From assembly GCA_023678885.1 (NCBI GenBank), contig CM042955.1:33140088-33204087 (forward strand): DNA of 64,000 nucleotides, written 5' to 3'. The notes under the pieces were generated by a model. The model was not told where the DNA came from, made no database searches, and worked only from the letters and a program-made list of their open reading frames with translations. This document shows, piece by piece, positions 1 through 11,684 of this stretch; within the stretch, counting starts at the first letter, position 1, and every line of letters begins with the position of its first letter. Made by a program: the position numbers and the translations under genes. The stretch is from Pogostemon cablin (Eukaryota > Streptophyta > Magnoliopsida > Lamiales > Lamiaceae).

Positions 1-1308
1 ATGCTAATAAAGTATAAGATCCACTTCAAGCTATATCTTCTGTTGGTCTGGAGAGCTATACAAGTAAAAATATTAAGCAAACACTTTAACTCATTAACCA
101 TGATAACAAAATCAGTAGCACACTAAGGGGCATTCAAACATGAAATAAAGGTTGCAAAGTTTAGTCACATAAAGTTTATTGTGACAGTTAGTCCATAGTA
201 AATTATTAACAACATAAATACTTACAAGTCAAGCATATTGACATAGATTTTTTGGTTGTTAAAGAAAGTATTTTGTGTGGATAAAATTTTAGTAGAGCAT
301 ATTATGATAGACTCTAAATACGGATCCACCAATTATGTATTCAACGCCTTATAATTTTATGAGCTAGCTACTCATGTGGGTGTTATATAGTTTTAGAATA
401 CATTGGTTTAGCGGGAGTCTATATTTATTGCTCTTTAAAGTTTTTAAGACACTTTATTTTAGATAATTCAGTTTTCTGCAGAATAAAGATGATGACTTTG
501 AATTCATTGTGAATTCACTAAAGTAATTTTTTATTTTGTAATATTCTACATTATGCATTGATCTCACTAAAGATTAAAGTTGGACCAGTTGGAAATAGAC
601 ATGATGTTGATCACATTGCATGTAATTTCCATGCTACTCACCATATTTGATCTATGTCATTAAGTATATTGATATGGTGATTGTCGAGGTTTAACCACGA
701 TTTGTAATGTGGTGAATGCCACGGTAGTTCCATATTAATATATGAGATGGACCAGAATGTTAAGTATAACCTGAAGAAGAATAGTATAAAGTTTCGCAAC
801 TAATGACTCTTGATATAATTGCTATGGGAACAATATATAGCCCAAGTGGAAGATTGTTAGGAAATTTTAATTTTCTATATAATCTAATTGTGGGCAAAAT
901 ATTATTATGCAATTATATTAGCTATTCGATTATTTTATGAACTTAATTAAGTGATCCAATTAAGGTTAAAAGTCCATGGGTTATAAAATAATGATATGGG
1001 CCAATTGAGTAGATATCAATACTACATGACTGATTATGGGTGACCCAGTTGTATAGTATATAAAGGCTCACAAGTTATGGTCCCCAATACACTAAGTTAC
1101 ACATGGTATTCCCTTCTCCCCATCGGGAGGGATTACTGCGTCCATAACGGAATAGAGGCTTAGTTGAGGAAGGCCATAAAACTACTGATCCCGAGTTCGT
1201 GTTCCGCCTAGGACTCATTGAATCAGGTATGCTTCTGCATTACGTTTTAAATCTCATTTAATCGTAATAGGGTTTAAGACTTTATGGATTTATGGTTTTT
1301 TTCCAACA
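1..1308 (+). mobile_element. 3' part of a Ty1/Copia retrotransposon, ending in its 3' LTR
   Basis: The stretch from about 400 to 854 resembles the non-coding tail that follows the RNase H domain in plant Copia elements. It ends in a purine-rich tract (AAGTGGAAGA, 845-854) directly before an LTR that starts TGTTAGG, which is the usual place of the polypurine tract. No coding sequence is readable in 1-400, so the pol gene is either off the left edge or decayed. The right end of the LTR cuts straight into kinase-coding sequence at 1309. The other LTR and target-site copy would lie outside the window, so this could instead be a truncated element. Confidence 0.65.
855..1308 (+). repeat. Copia LTR (3' LTR)
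   Basis: The segment starts TGTTAGG and ends CCAACA, so it has the canonical TG...CA ends with short inverted termini. A TATATAAAGG box lies at about 1057-1066, roughly 200 bases in, as expected for a plus-strand LTR promoter. It is preceded by a purine-rich tract. No second copy is visible in the window. Confidence 0.75.
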
Positions 1309-1790
1309 TAAACGTCTAGCCCCCAATTCCAACCAAGGAGAGCGCGAGTTTTTGACGGAGATTGAGACACTGAGTCAGCTGTCAATCTTGTCTCTCTGAT
1401 CGGCTACTGCAATGACAATGGCGAAATAATTATTGTTTATGAGTATATACCCCTTAGAACGCTGGCCGACAACCTCTACTCATTTTCCAGGAACGATGAT
1501 AGTGACGACTGCTCTGTCCTTACATGGAAGCAACACCTCAATATATATGCACGGGAGCTGCACGAGGTCTGGTCTATCTTCACACATGCACCTCAATCAT
1601 ACACCGTGATGTCAAGTCCACAAATATCCTTCTCTATGGAAACTTCTCAGCTAAGGTTTCAGATTTTGGGTTGGCTAAACATTTAGGCACAATCAACCCT
1701 AGGAGCCACGTTAGCACAGTTGTTAAGGCCTCGTTTGGATATTTAGATCCCAGTTATTTTACAACATGTAGACTAACTAAGCACAGTGAT
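1309..1790 (+). pseudogene. FERONIA/Pto-like (CrRLK1L-type) kinase domain, first segment of a broken tandem kinase gene
   Basis: The translation gives, in order, a KRL-xPNSNQG segment just after the position of the VAIK lysine, LVSLIGYC, VYEY, TWKQ, then GAARGL-YLHT, the catalytic loop IIHRDVKSTN (about 1600-1630), the DFG motif in VSDFGLAKH (about 1660-1685) and the activation-segment SHVSTVVK-SFGYLDPSYF. These are hallmarks of the plant CrRLK1L/Pto kinase group. The glycine-rich loop is missing because the Copia LTR abuts the exon. The frame is broken near 1378 (a short deletion at 'QLRHRHLVSL') and near 1548, so it cannot make a kinase. The segment ends in frame at the GTGAT target site of the Gypsy insertion and continues at 10518. 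The APE-region threonine has also become Ala (VKAS for VKGT). Confidence 0.85.
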
Positions 1791-3770
1791 TGATAGGGTT
1801 TTTCTACGCATTATAATTTAATCCTCAAGTATAAGGATGTCAATTGTAGCAGCAAGTACCCAAGTTAAATTATCGATCCCGCTAAGACAGCTAATTATTT
1901 ATTTATTCTATAAATTACTAATTAATCAGAATTGAGTAACCAATTTCCAATGTTTTGTTGTGAATTAATCTAAATAACGAAATATTAAATAACTGAATTA
2001 TTTAAAAGCAAGGAAAAATAAAAGCAAGTTTCTAATCAAGAGATGACAAACAGTTCTAAGGTATCAGGTATTGACCAATTAATTTAGGTTATTAAACTTA
2101 CGATTGCTCATTCATGCAGTTTCACTGAAAATACACCACATATCCCTGTTATCCCACTGAATATGATTTGATTCAAAGCTAACAGTCTAATCTGGTTTAA
2201 ATCCCAAGGTGCGCAAATATTACCAAGCCTTATTCCTAGATACTAATCAAAGCAAGCAACAATACCTCCGGATGGTAAGCCCGACTAACAAGATATTTTC
2301 TGGAATTACTACAAGGTTCTATTCACTTCCTACTTGATTGTCTAATTGCATTGTTCCACTAAACTAATCAAGTATTTGATTAACCAGTTCATGAAATTAA
2401 AGTGCTTATAGCGGAGCTACTCTAATCCCTAACAAATAGACAATACCAATCATGAACGCACACAAGCTAACACAATAATCCAAGCATTATAGCGGATGTC
2501 ATGAATATATTATGAAGACGTTACGAAGCAGATTAACATGTCTTAGTAAAATAAGTAAAATCAAAAAGCTCAACTGCATAAAATCCCAATCTTTGGTCTA
2601 AATCCCCAAATCAATCAAATCAATCCATCAAACCCTAGAACTGTATATAAAATTAGCCCATGAAATTACAAGCAATCCTCATGGCTAAGCAATTCATAAC
2701 AATAATCAAAGTAATAGAAAGGAATAGATAGGAATTGTAAAACCCTAGTGTAGGAGCAATCTCACGTTCCTTCTCCGTCTCTTCAATTGCTTGATTTTCC
2801 CTCAATTAGCACTTGAAACCCTTGTGGAATTGGATGGAGGATGAAATCAGATTGTAATCTGATATGGGTGTGATAGGAGGTGTGAATTGATGATGGATTA
2901 TGGATGGGTTCTCTCCAATTTGTGTATTGATCTCCCTAATTCTCTCTTGGACTGTTGCAGGGCTGTTTTCGCGACCAATACTCTTCAGAATCGCGATTTG
3001 AGGGTATATATACGCTGCTGCATCGAACAGACCCCGACTGGGCTCGATTTTGGGCCGCTCGGCACCTAGCTCGAGCCGAGCTGATGGCCGAGCGGCCCCC
3101 AAACCTGCCGAGCAGCATATGGGTGACACCTGGACGTCGTGTAAGCTCCGTGGGACACCAGCTCGGTAGCTTTTGGTCACGTGGAAGTGCCGCTCGCCGC
3201 TCGCTACCCGCCGAGCTGCAGAAACTGCACTGCGCGATCTCACCGTTTTGAGCATAACTTATTCATACGGACTCCAAATTGAGTGATTTTTGTGCTCACG
3301 TGTTCCTCTCTTCCTTGGATTTCTATACATATAAATAACTCTCAGAAACTCCAACATTTGAATATATAAAAAGTCATGCAAAATGGCTCCTCGGTACAGC
3401 GTGCGCGATGTTAGCACTTTGATCATAACTTTCTCGTTTGGAATCCAATTGGGGTGTTCTTTACGTTAAAACGACCCTCTCTTCTGTGGCTTTCCAACCA
3501 TATATCATATGATTAATTTGGACTTCTATAAGAATACAGAAATTTGTGCAACATGGACTGTATATTTCAGCATTCCTTCTCACTTTCACTCCTCATTCCA
3601 ACTATGAACTTTTGATCATGTTTTACCCTTCAAAACTCAACAAAACACCTTAGTAGCATCTTAATTATGCAAGATATGAAAACCATGTCATTCTATACAA
3701 AATCATGGCCACATTCTATCAAAAACGGTGTAATGTGAGACCTAAAATACGTGAAATTCCACTCTCAACA
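1791..3770 (-). repeat. LTR of the Athila-like element (element 3' LTR)
   Basis: Starts TGATAGGG and ends CTCAACA on the plus strand, and is repeated at 8537-10512. A minus-strand TATATATA box lies at 3005-3012. A GC-rich block at about 3040-3240 contains an inverted CCGCTCGGC/GCCGAGCGG motif that also occurs in gag. Short open frames inside this block are present only because of its composition. Confidence 0.93.
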
Positions 3771-3785
3771 AACCCCCAAACTTAC
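3771..3785 (-). promoter_or_regulatory. Polypurine tract of the Athila-like element
   Basis: On the minus strand the sequence AAGTTTGGGGGTT sits directly before the LTR start. This G-rich form is typical of the plus-strand primer of Athila elements. A second, similar CCCCCCAAACTTAG block lies at about 4975-4987 and may be an extra internal tract. Confidence 0.75.
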
Positions 3786-5160
3786 CTGTTGCTCGTCCCG
3801 AGGCAACGACATATAAAACCAATAGAGTAATTGAGAGGAAATTTCACAACTTCACATCCAAGAAAATATAACAATTCAAAAATCATACTTCAAATACTAA
3901 GACAACCATCCATCTAAGAACATACAATTCAAATCAACTACTTCACTTTTTCGGAATGCTCATCCACCATTCTCACGGGTAGTATTTACGCTCATCGCTC
4001 AAGTGTGAGATATACACTTCAGGGTAAGGTGTTTACACTCAAAGTCAATTCAAACACACGCGTAACCATAAGCTTGACAATCTTCTTCCCTCTTTTCTTT
4101 TCTTTTTTTTTCTTTTTCAAATAAGGGTACCAGTTTCAGGCACTACCCTTTTCATGGGGTACCAGTTTCGGGCACTACCCCTTTATGCAACAATTTAACC
4201 ACTCTCTTCAACAAATTTCATCACTTCCAACTTATTTCTCCTTATATACTTCATCACAAGACACCAACTTGATTCCTTCAACTCTCTACTAGGTAGGAAT
4301 TTTTTAAAGGCTAGCAAAAGGGATCAATTGGCTAATCACGTAGGCTTCCAACAAATAAGGCTTTTAGGCTCAAAAGAGTTGACTACGGATATTTCATTAG
4401 GTAGGAAAATAATATGGCTAGTGACTAATAAAAAAAACAAAGATGGCCTAAGATCATTTCCTATTGTTTAATCAAACACGTAGCTTCAAGCAAGATATAA
4501 AGCCAAGTTCTAGAATACGTGTGTATGAACGACACTCACAAGAATAAACTGAATCATGAAACTTGTCATGATTTCAAAAGGCTCAAATCTCACATGGCTA
4601 TAGGAATGAACGAGCAAACCTAATCAAGCTACATAGCGAATCATCCTTGCACATAATCAAATTTCAAGTATCTCAATATCCAAGCACAATCTCAAACTGC
4701 TTCTCAAACACAATCACACATATAATCAAGTGCCATGAAAAATCAGAAAATCATCCTAAAGAACCATAAATCGACTACACCGACACTAGGATTAACACAA
4801 AACAAACAATAAACACCACAAAACACGAAACCTGAAAAATCGCAAAAAAATCGAGCCCTCAATATTCTCAAATAAATCAAAAATATTAAGAATCCACAAA
4901 AAATCGACTCTCCAAGCAACAACACAATGTAAAAATTCTATTTCGACACTGCAAGACAAGGTATGTACGTTACCCCCCCAAACTTAGATTAAACGAAGTG
5001 AGAAACTAAGTTTGCAAAGAAGTATATACCGCAGTCAAGCAATACCTAATAAAACTTCTACACCAACACAGACATATAAAAGCAATAAAACAGAAGGGAC
5101 AGCCCCCAACAAGCGCTCATGTTTAACGTCGGAGAGTCACGACGGGATACCTCTTTTCAA
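3786..5160 (-). other. Non-coding 3' interior of the Athila-like element
   Basis: No conserved coding sequence was found. Plus-strand landmarks are a short duplicated phrase, GGGTACCAGTTTC-GGCACTACCC, at about 4125-4185, and low-complexity CA-rich runs at about 4670-4930. In full-length Athila elements the pol end and env-like region would lie in this part, so this is where the deletion that removed pol most likely ended. Confidence 0.6.
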
Positions 5161-8100
5161 CTACTGGATCGGAGGATAGTCTTCTCTCATCTTTACTTTC
5201 AAGTACTTCCATCCTCTCTTATTTTCTGTACTAACCATCTCACCCTTCTTTGTCACTGAAATATGACTCTTTAAATTCTTTTCCCCCCATAACTGGCTTG
5301 ATTCCTTCTTGTCAATCTTCCATTCAATTGCAGGCTCAACCTGCGTAGCAAAATAAGGATCAAACAAGTTAGAATTTTCAACATCAATATAAGAATAAAA
5401 ATCCAGAGGTATGTTCGGAGGCTTCAGATATGGATCATCCATCTTTACTGCAACTAAAAGATTATCAAATATCACATTAGAGTTAGTAGTAGGAAAAGTA
5501 AGAGATACGCCTGGTCCTGCGATCTCCTCTACCACTTCAACTCTTTGGCTCTCATGCTTCTCTTCCTTAGCAGCAGGCTGCATCTCCTCTTTAACAGTGG
5601 ACTTCTTATTTTGATTCACTATGTCAGCAGTGGTCTTTCTTATCTGATCATCCCTGGCATCACCTAATGTAAGTAACTTCTCAAGATAGTCAATACATTC
5701 ATCGTTAGATAAACTCTCAAACTCTGCATCAGGCAGGGTGAAGTCCTCTACTACTTCAACAGACTTGCAGTGCTACTGATCTGTAGGCCACTGCATCTCC
5801 TTATTCAAAGAAAAGACGATCTCCTTATCATTAGCCCTCAGCCTCAACTCTCCTTTGAACACATCTATTAGAGCTCTCCCAGTTGCAAGGAATGGACGCC
5901 CCAAGATCAGAGGTGCACCATCATTTTCATCCTCCATGTCAAGTACAAGGAAATCCACAGGAAAAGTCAAATTCGACACCTTCACTAGCACATCTTCAAT
6001 CACTCCCTCGGGGTATGTCAACGACCGATCTGCTAACTGCAGGGCAACAGACGCAGGTATCAACTCTCCCAAACTAAGCTTCTTGAACACTGATAAAGAC
6101 ATTAAATTTATACTGGCTCCTAAATCACACAGTGCTCTCCTAGATGGTCCTTTTTCAATCTCACAGGGAATGATGAAGCTCCCTGGATCCTTCAATTTTT
6201 CTGGAAGCTTTTTCTGAATAATAGAGCTGCAGTTCTCCATCAAATTCATTGTATCCACACTGTTAAGCTTTCTCTTTCTGGAGATAAGTTCCTTGATGAA
6301 CCTTGAATAATGTGGCATCTCTTCCAATGCTTCCGAGAAAGGAATAGTGACTTGGACATCCCTCATAACATCAGCGAACTTACAAAACTTCTCATCAAGG
6401 CTCTTCGACAAGAATCTCTGAGGGAAAGGAATTGGTACCTTTGTTATCGGAAGTCCCAAACTATCTCTCTCGAATACCACTTCTGCTTCTCTCAGTTTCT
6501 TAGCTCTCTGCCACTTTTTATCAGCAATTGCCTGATCAGATTGGTTCTGTACGGAAGTCGGACGTGCAAGAAATCCCGGAGGATGGCTCGCCGGCTCGCT
6601 CGGCTCGAGCTGAGGTGCAACTGAGCCGAGCTGGGTTCCAGCTGAATCGGAGGGCCCTTCTGAACCGGCTAGCGGGCCACTCGGCGGCAGTTGAGCCCGC
6701 TCGGCATCTAGCTCGCCGCGAGCGGGTGGCCGAGCGGCACCATCTTTGTTCTGCTCCACCCCTGTTTCGTCCTGCTTCTGTTCTGTATCATTCTGCATCA
6801 GTTCTGTGACGTCCTGCATTAGTTTCGTACCTTTACACTGCTTTACAGATCTCAAAGTGATCGCATGGCACTCCTTCGGGTTGATTTCCGTATCCGAATG
6901 AAACTTCCCTTTCTGCAACTGCACTTGCTGCTGATTTACTGTAGTGGAGATCTGCCCTATGTTATATGACAAACTCTTCAACTGCTTGTTCACTTCTTCA
7001 TGCTGCTTTGTCATATTTGAATCCATGAGAACAATGCAATTATTAATCTTGTCAATATTTCCATCAGTCTTCTTCATATACCTGGCCAACACATCATCAA
7101 TACTAGACTTTTCTTCTTCAGTTTTAGCGCCATGATCAAAATTAGGAGGATATGGAACTGCATTATTCGGATTTGAATAAGAGAAGTTTTCATGCCTCTG
7201 ATTATGCCAATTGCCTCCTTGATTATTAGGACCTCCCCCTTGGTTATTCCTTTGATTTGAATTACCTTGAGGGTACCTATTTCCTTGCCAATTCTGAGGA
7301 GCTCTCGAACCTTGAAGACTCTACCCTATAGCCCAATTAGCATCCTCGACCTCTTGAAGGTTCATCACCACATCATCACTTGCAGGCCCTCGGTTGCCTC
7401 CTCCATTATTACCTGATATCAGAGTAATCAGGTTTTTATTCATCTGTTCCAATTGAGCGACAACCTTATCATTCTTATCAGCTTCAGAAAATTTCTCTTC
7501 AACCTTTGCAACTTTACCAAGTATATAAGTCCCTCGGATCCTCTCAGATGGCCAATCCCTTGAGTTCAAAGAGATATCATCAAATAATTTCTCTACGGCA
7601 TTGGATGTTTTGCCAAAAATTATTCCTCCCGCAGAAGCATCAACCAACACTCTAGATTCGTTGTCAAGGCCATTATAGAAGACACTGATGAGTTGAGACT
7701 TTTTGAATCCATGCTGTGGGCATCTCCTCAACGCATCAGTAAACCTTTCCCAAGCCTCTCCAAACGACTCATCTCTCCGCTGCTTGAATTGATTGATCTC
7801 CTATTTCAGTAAAAGAACCTTTCCTGGTGGCATAAATCGATCCACGAACAACTGCTGCAACTCAGTCCAGTTTGAGCAACTGTCTCCATTTAGCTTATCA
7901 TACCACTCCCTTGCCTTATCAACCAATGAAAACTGAAAAAGCCTCATCTTCCATCTATCATTAGTAGCATCAGCAGCTTTCACTGTATCCATGTAGCTGT
8001 TGAAACGCTTAAGATGGCCATAGGGCTCATCAAAAACGCCTCCGGCAAAGGGGTTTTTCTCCACCATATGAATCAGGGCTGGCCTTATGTCGTTTGTTTC

Positions 8101-8415
8101 ATTAGCTTGAACGGCTCCAACTATGCCTGATCCTCCTAGATTGGTGGACTTAAAAGTTTCTCGGATGACGATGTCATCCTCATCGGCTCTTTCTCCCATT
8201 GATGTTGTTTCAGGTTCTGTCTCAGATTCTGATTCAAACTCTGATTCAGCCTCTTCTAGGATAGCCTGATTCTCAATCTGCACTTCTTCCTCCTCTAAAA
8301 TTGCTTTAGGAGGTGCTTTGGTATTCTTTGATTTTACTCTTCTTTTCCTCGCAGAAGCTTCAATTTCCGGATCAAATTCAAGATCTTGTGCTCTCGTCTT
8401 TGACCTAGTTTGCAT
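5161..8415 (-). pseudogene. gag-protease polyprotein of the Athila-like element, one frame with three amber stops
   Basis: The start codon at 8415 opens a single minus-strand frame of about 1085 codons that ends at a TAG at 5161. It is interrupted only by three in-frame stops at 7801, 7321 and 5773, all of them TAG. In order it has a basic then acidic N-terminus, a capsid-like gag core (KNPFAGGVFDEPYGHLKRF, then LVDKAREWYDKL), FYNGLDNESR with the DWPSER phrase seen in Athila gag, an Asn/Gly/Gln-rich linker, a GC-rich low-complexity insert, and a retropepsin-like domain with LCDLGASINLM and LILGRPFLAT. The protease active-site triplet is DLG where DTG or DSG is usual. I see no CCHC zinc knuckle. 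A charged C-terminal tail follows the protease. No RT or integrase follows. Confidence 0.88.
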
Positions 8416-8510
8416 GCAACTTCAAGAAAAATCCAAAGTAAAACAATTAAATCCCAAAGAAAATATTCTAATTAACTAAGTAATAAAAGACAAATAAACA
8501 ATTAAAACTG

Positions 8511-8536
8511 TCCCCGGCACAACGACGCCAAAAACT
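8511..8536 (-). promoter_or_regulatory. Primer-binding site, tRNA-Asp-like
   Basis: On the minus strand, immediately inside the 5' LTR, the sequence reads TTGGCGTCGTTGTGCCGGGGA. This is close to the TGGCGCCGTTGCCGGGGA that pairs with tRNA-Asp in Athila and Tat elements, with a substitution and a small insertion. The match supports the lineage call, but the drift may weaken priming. Confidence 0.7.
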
Positions 8537-10512
8537 TGATAGGGTTTTTCTACGCACTATAATTTAATCCTCAAGTATAAGGAAGTCAATTGTAGCAGCA
8601 AGTACCCAAGTTAAATTATCGATCCCGTTAAGACAGCTAATTATTTATTTATTCTATAAATTACTAATTAATCAGAATTGAGTAACCAATTTCCAATGTT
8701 TTGTTTTGAATTAATCTAAATAACGAAATATTAAATAACTGAATTATTTAAAAGCAAGGAAAAATAAAAGCAAGTTTCTAATCAAGAGATGACAAACAGT
8801 TCTAAGGTATCAGGTATTGACCAATTAATTTGGGTTATTAAACTTACGATTTCTCATTCATGCAGTTTCACTGAAAATACACCACATATCCCTGTTATCC
8901 CACCGAATATGATTCGATTCAAAGCTAACAGTCTAATATGGTTTAAATCCTAAGGTGCGCAAATATTATCAAGCCTTATTCCTAGATACTAATCAAAGCA
9001 AGCAACAATACCTCTGGATGGTAAGCCCGACTAACAAGATATTTTCTGGATTACTACAAGGTTCTATTCACTTCCTACTTGATTGTCTAATTGCATTGTT
9101 CCACTAAACTAATCAAGTATTTGATTAACCAGTTCATGAAATTAAAGTGCTTATAGCGGAGCTACTCTAATCTCTAACAGATAGACAATACCAATCATGA
9201 ACGCACACAAGCTAACACAATAATCCAAGCATTATAGCGGATGTCATGAATATATTATGAAGACGTTACGAAGCAAATTAACATGTCTTAGTAAAATAAG
9301 TAAAATCAAAAGCTCAACTGCATAAAATCCCAATCTTTGGTCTAAATCCCCAAATCAATCAAATCAATCCATCAGACCCTAGAACTGTATATAAAATTAG
9401 CCCATGAGATTACAAGCAATCCTCATGGCTAAGCAATTCATAACAATAATCAAAGTAATAGAAAGGAATAGATAGGAATTGTGAAACCCTAGTGCAGGAG
9501 CAATCTCACGTTCCTTCTCCGTCTCTTCAATTGCTTGATTTTCCCTCAATTAGCACTTGAAACCCTTGTGGAATTGGATGGAGGATGAAATCAGATTGTA
9601 ATCTGACATGGGTGTGATAGGAGGTGTGAATTGATGATGGATTATGGATGGGTTCTCTCCAATTTGTGTATTGATCTCCCTAATTCTCTCTTGGACTGTT
9701 GCAGTGCTGTTTTCGCGACCAATACTCTTCAGAATCGCGATTTGAGGGTATATATACGCTGCTGCATCGAACAGGCCCCGACTGAGCTCGATTTTGGGCC
9801 GCTCGGCACCTAGCTCGAGCCGAGCTGATGGCCGAGCGACCCCAAACCTGCCGAGCAGCATATGGGTGACACCTGGACGTCGTGTAAGCTCCGTGGGACA
9901 CTAGCTCGGCAGCTTTTGGTCACGTGGAAGTGCCGCTCGCCGCTCGCTACCCGCCGAGCTGCAGAAACTGCACTGCGCGATCTCACCGTTTTGAGCATAA
10001 CTTATTCATACGGACTCCAAATTGAGTGATTTTTGTGCTCACGTGTTTCTCTCTTCCTTGGATTTCTATTCATATAAATAACTCTCAGAAAAGCCAACAT
10101 TTGAATATATAAAAAGTCATGCAAAATGGCTCCTCGGTACAGCATGCGCGATGTTAGCACTTTGATCATAACTTTCTCGTTTGGAATCCAATTGGGGTGT
10201 TCTTTACGTCAAAATGACCCTCTCTTCTGTGGCTTTCCAACCATATATCATATGATCAATTTGGACATCTATAAGAATACAGAAATTTATGCAACATGGA
10301 CTGTATTTTTCAGCATTCCTTCTCACTTTCACTCCTCATTCCAACTATGAACTTTTGATCATGTTTTACCCTTCAAAACTCAACAAAACACCTTAGTAGC
10401 ATCTTAATTATGCAAGATATGAAAACCATGTCATTCTATACAAAATCATGACCACATTCTATCAAAACGGTGTAATGTGAGACCTAAAATACGTGAAATT
10501 CCACTCTCAACA
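8537..10512 (-). repeat. LTR of the Athila-like element (element 5' LTR)
   Basis: Second copy of the 1791-3770 repeat with the same TG...CA ends. The minus-strand TATATATA box is at about 9749-9756. A few indels and scattered substitutions separate the copies. The GC-rich inverted motif is at 9799-9840. Confidence 0.93.
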
Positions 10513-11026
10513 GTGATACATATGCCTTTGGGGTAGTGTTGTTGGAAGTGTTGTGTGGGAGACTTGCTGTAGATCCTAGGCTTGGTGAGGATGAGATGAG
10601 TCTGGTGATGTGGGCTCAAGATAAAATTAGTAAGGGAAGAGTTGACCTGATTATAGCTTCAAATCTACGGAATGAAATCGCAGCAGATTGCTTGAAAATG
10701 TTTGTTGGAATTGCTAAGAAATGCTTAAATCATGATCCAAAAAAGAGGCCAACAGTGTCTCAAGTTGTGGCCAAGCTTGAGTTTGCAGTCCAACTGCAGG
10801 ACAGAAATGCACAAATACCTACAAATGCATCGTTTTTCCTACTATTTATGAATAGATTTAAACCATCCGGTAATATATGGTATCAAAGGTTTGCAGTTTG
10901 ATGATTTATTCAGGAATTTGTTTATGAAGTTTTTGCAGGGAATCCAATCACAGGATCAACACCAAAGGATTACAAGCTAGTTGATGTTAATATGATCTCA
11001 ATAGCCATTCCCACCACTCAAGAAGA
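10513..11026 (+). pseudogene. FERONIA/Pto-like kinase domain, C-lobe segment plus linker of the broken tandem kinase gene
   Basis: After the duplicated GTGAT the frame continues from the first segment with TYAFGVVLLEVLCGR, AVDPRLGEDEMSLVMWAQ, KMFVGIAKKCLNHDPKKRPT and SQVVAKLEFA, the end of a CrRLK1L-type kinase domain. This part is free of stops. A likely intron runs from GTAATA at 10870 to TTTTTGCAG at 10938 (phase 1), and the next exon reads GNPITGSTPKDYKLVD and onward to ACT CAA GAA GA. There the solo LTR interrupts. Removing the LTR and one TSD copy continues the frame as GAA GCA TTA AAG at 11690, into the PTI1-like kinase. Confidence 0.82.
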
Positions 11027-11684
11027 CGGTTTATAGATACACCAATCAATCACTATTACAATAATCGGGTAGAAATGTAGAAGGGAGATTCTAAATTGAG
11101 AAATACAAAAAATAAAGAGAGAATAAAGAGGGTAGAAGCAGAGGATCTTCTATCTCTACTTACAGATCTAGGTTTTGAATCTTGGATCTTGAATGTCTTG
11201 AAAGATGGGCGAAGTCAAGTCGAGCAGAACTCTTCCCGCAAGAAGAAACACGCCCCGGTAGTGCTCCGGTCTTGGCGGATCTTCCCCAAAGGTGAAACAA
11301 CTTCTCGTTTCCGGCGAAGCAGTACCGCTATCGCAGGAACTCCGGCGAACTAAGGAGAATGGAGAACTAGATTGCTACTAGATACAAATGCTTTTTGAAT
11401 GCATGTTTTGTGTTTTTTTGGTGTGTTAGAATGAATGCAAATGGCCCTATTTATAGGTCCCAAAGATCACTTCACATATGGTAGGATTTGCACAGATCTG
11501 TGTTCACACACAGAACTGTTGACCAAATACAATGTATCATATCTGTTGGAGAGAATCCCAAAATATCTCTCAAAATGTGAGACTGATTTCACAATATCTC
11601 TCCACATTTCACTCACTTTAATTATTATTTAATTGGTGACTAATTTATTAATTAATCCTTACTAACCAATTAAATTCCCCGACA
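11027..11684 (-). mobile_element. Solo LTR, probably Copia
   Basis: On the minus strand it starts TGTCGGGG. It contains CTATAAATAG (11447-11456) as a TATA box, then a GC-rich leader. It is flanked by the 5-bp repeat GAAGA (11022-11026 and 11685-11689), and its removal restores an open frame across the junction. The 3' end of the LTR is ...AAACCG, not CA, so that terminus is mutated or my boundary is off by a few bases. No interior or second LTR is present. The 85-codon open frame inside is a by-product. Confidence 0.7.

Larger units (their letters stand above)
1791..10512 (-). mobile_element. Complete Ty3/Gypsy element, Athila-like, gag-protease only (TR-GAG type)
   Basis: Two long direct repeats (1791-3770 and 8537-10512) flank a 4.8-kb interior. 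The 5-bp target-site duplication GTGAT is perfect (1786-1790 and 10513-10517) and both LTRs end TG...CA. On the minus strand the interior starts with a primer-binding site similar to the 3' end of tRNA-Asp and ends with a G-rich polypurine tract. It encodes gag and an aspartic protease, but I find no reverse transcriptase, RNase H or integrase motif in any frame, so the element must have depended on proteins from a relative. The LTRs are very alike (about six differences in the first ~340 aligned bases), so insertion was fairly recent. It sits in frame inside kinase-coding sequence. Confidence 0.92.

Noticed and set aside
2806..3255. Open frames on both strands in the GC-rich part of the Athila-like LTRs (also 9550-9998)
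   Set aside because: They lie inside LTRs, differ between the two copies in length and frame, and carry no family motif. The base composition and palindromes explain them.
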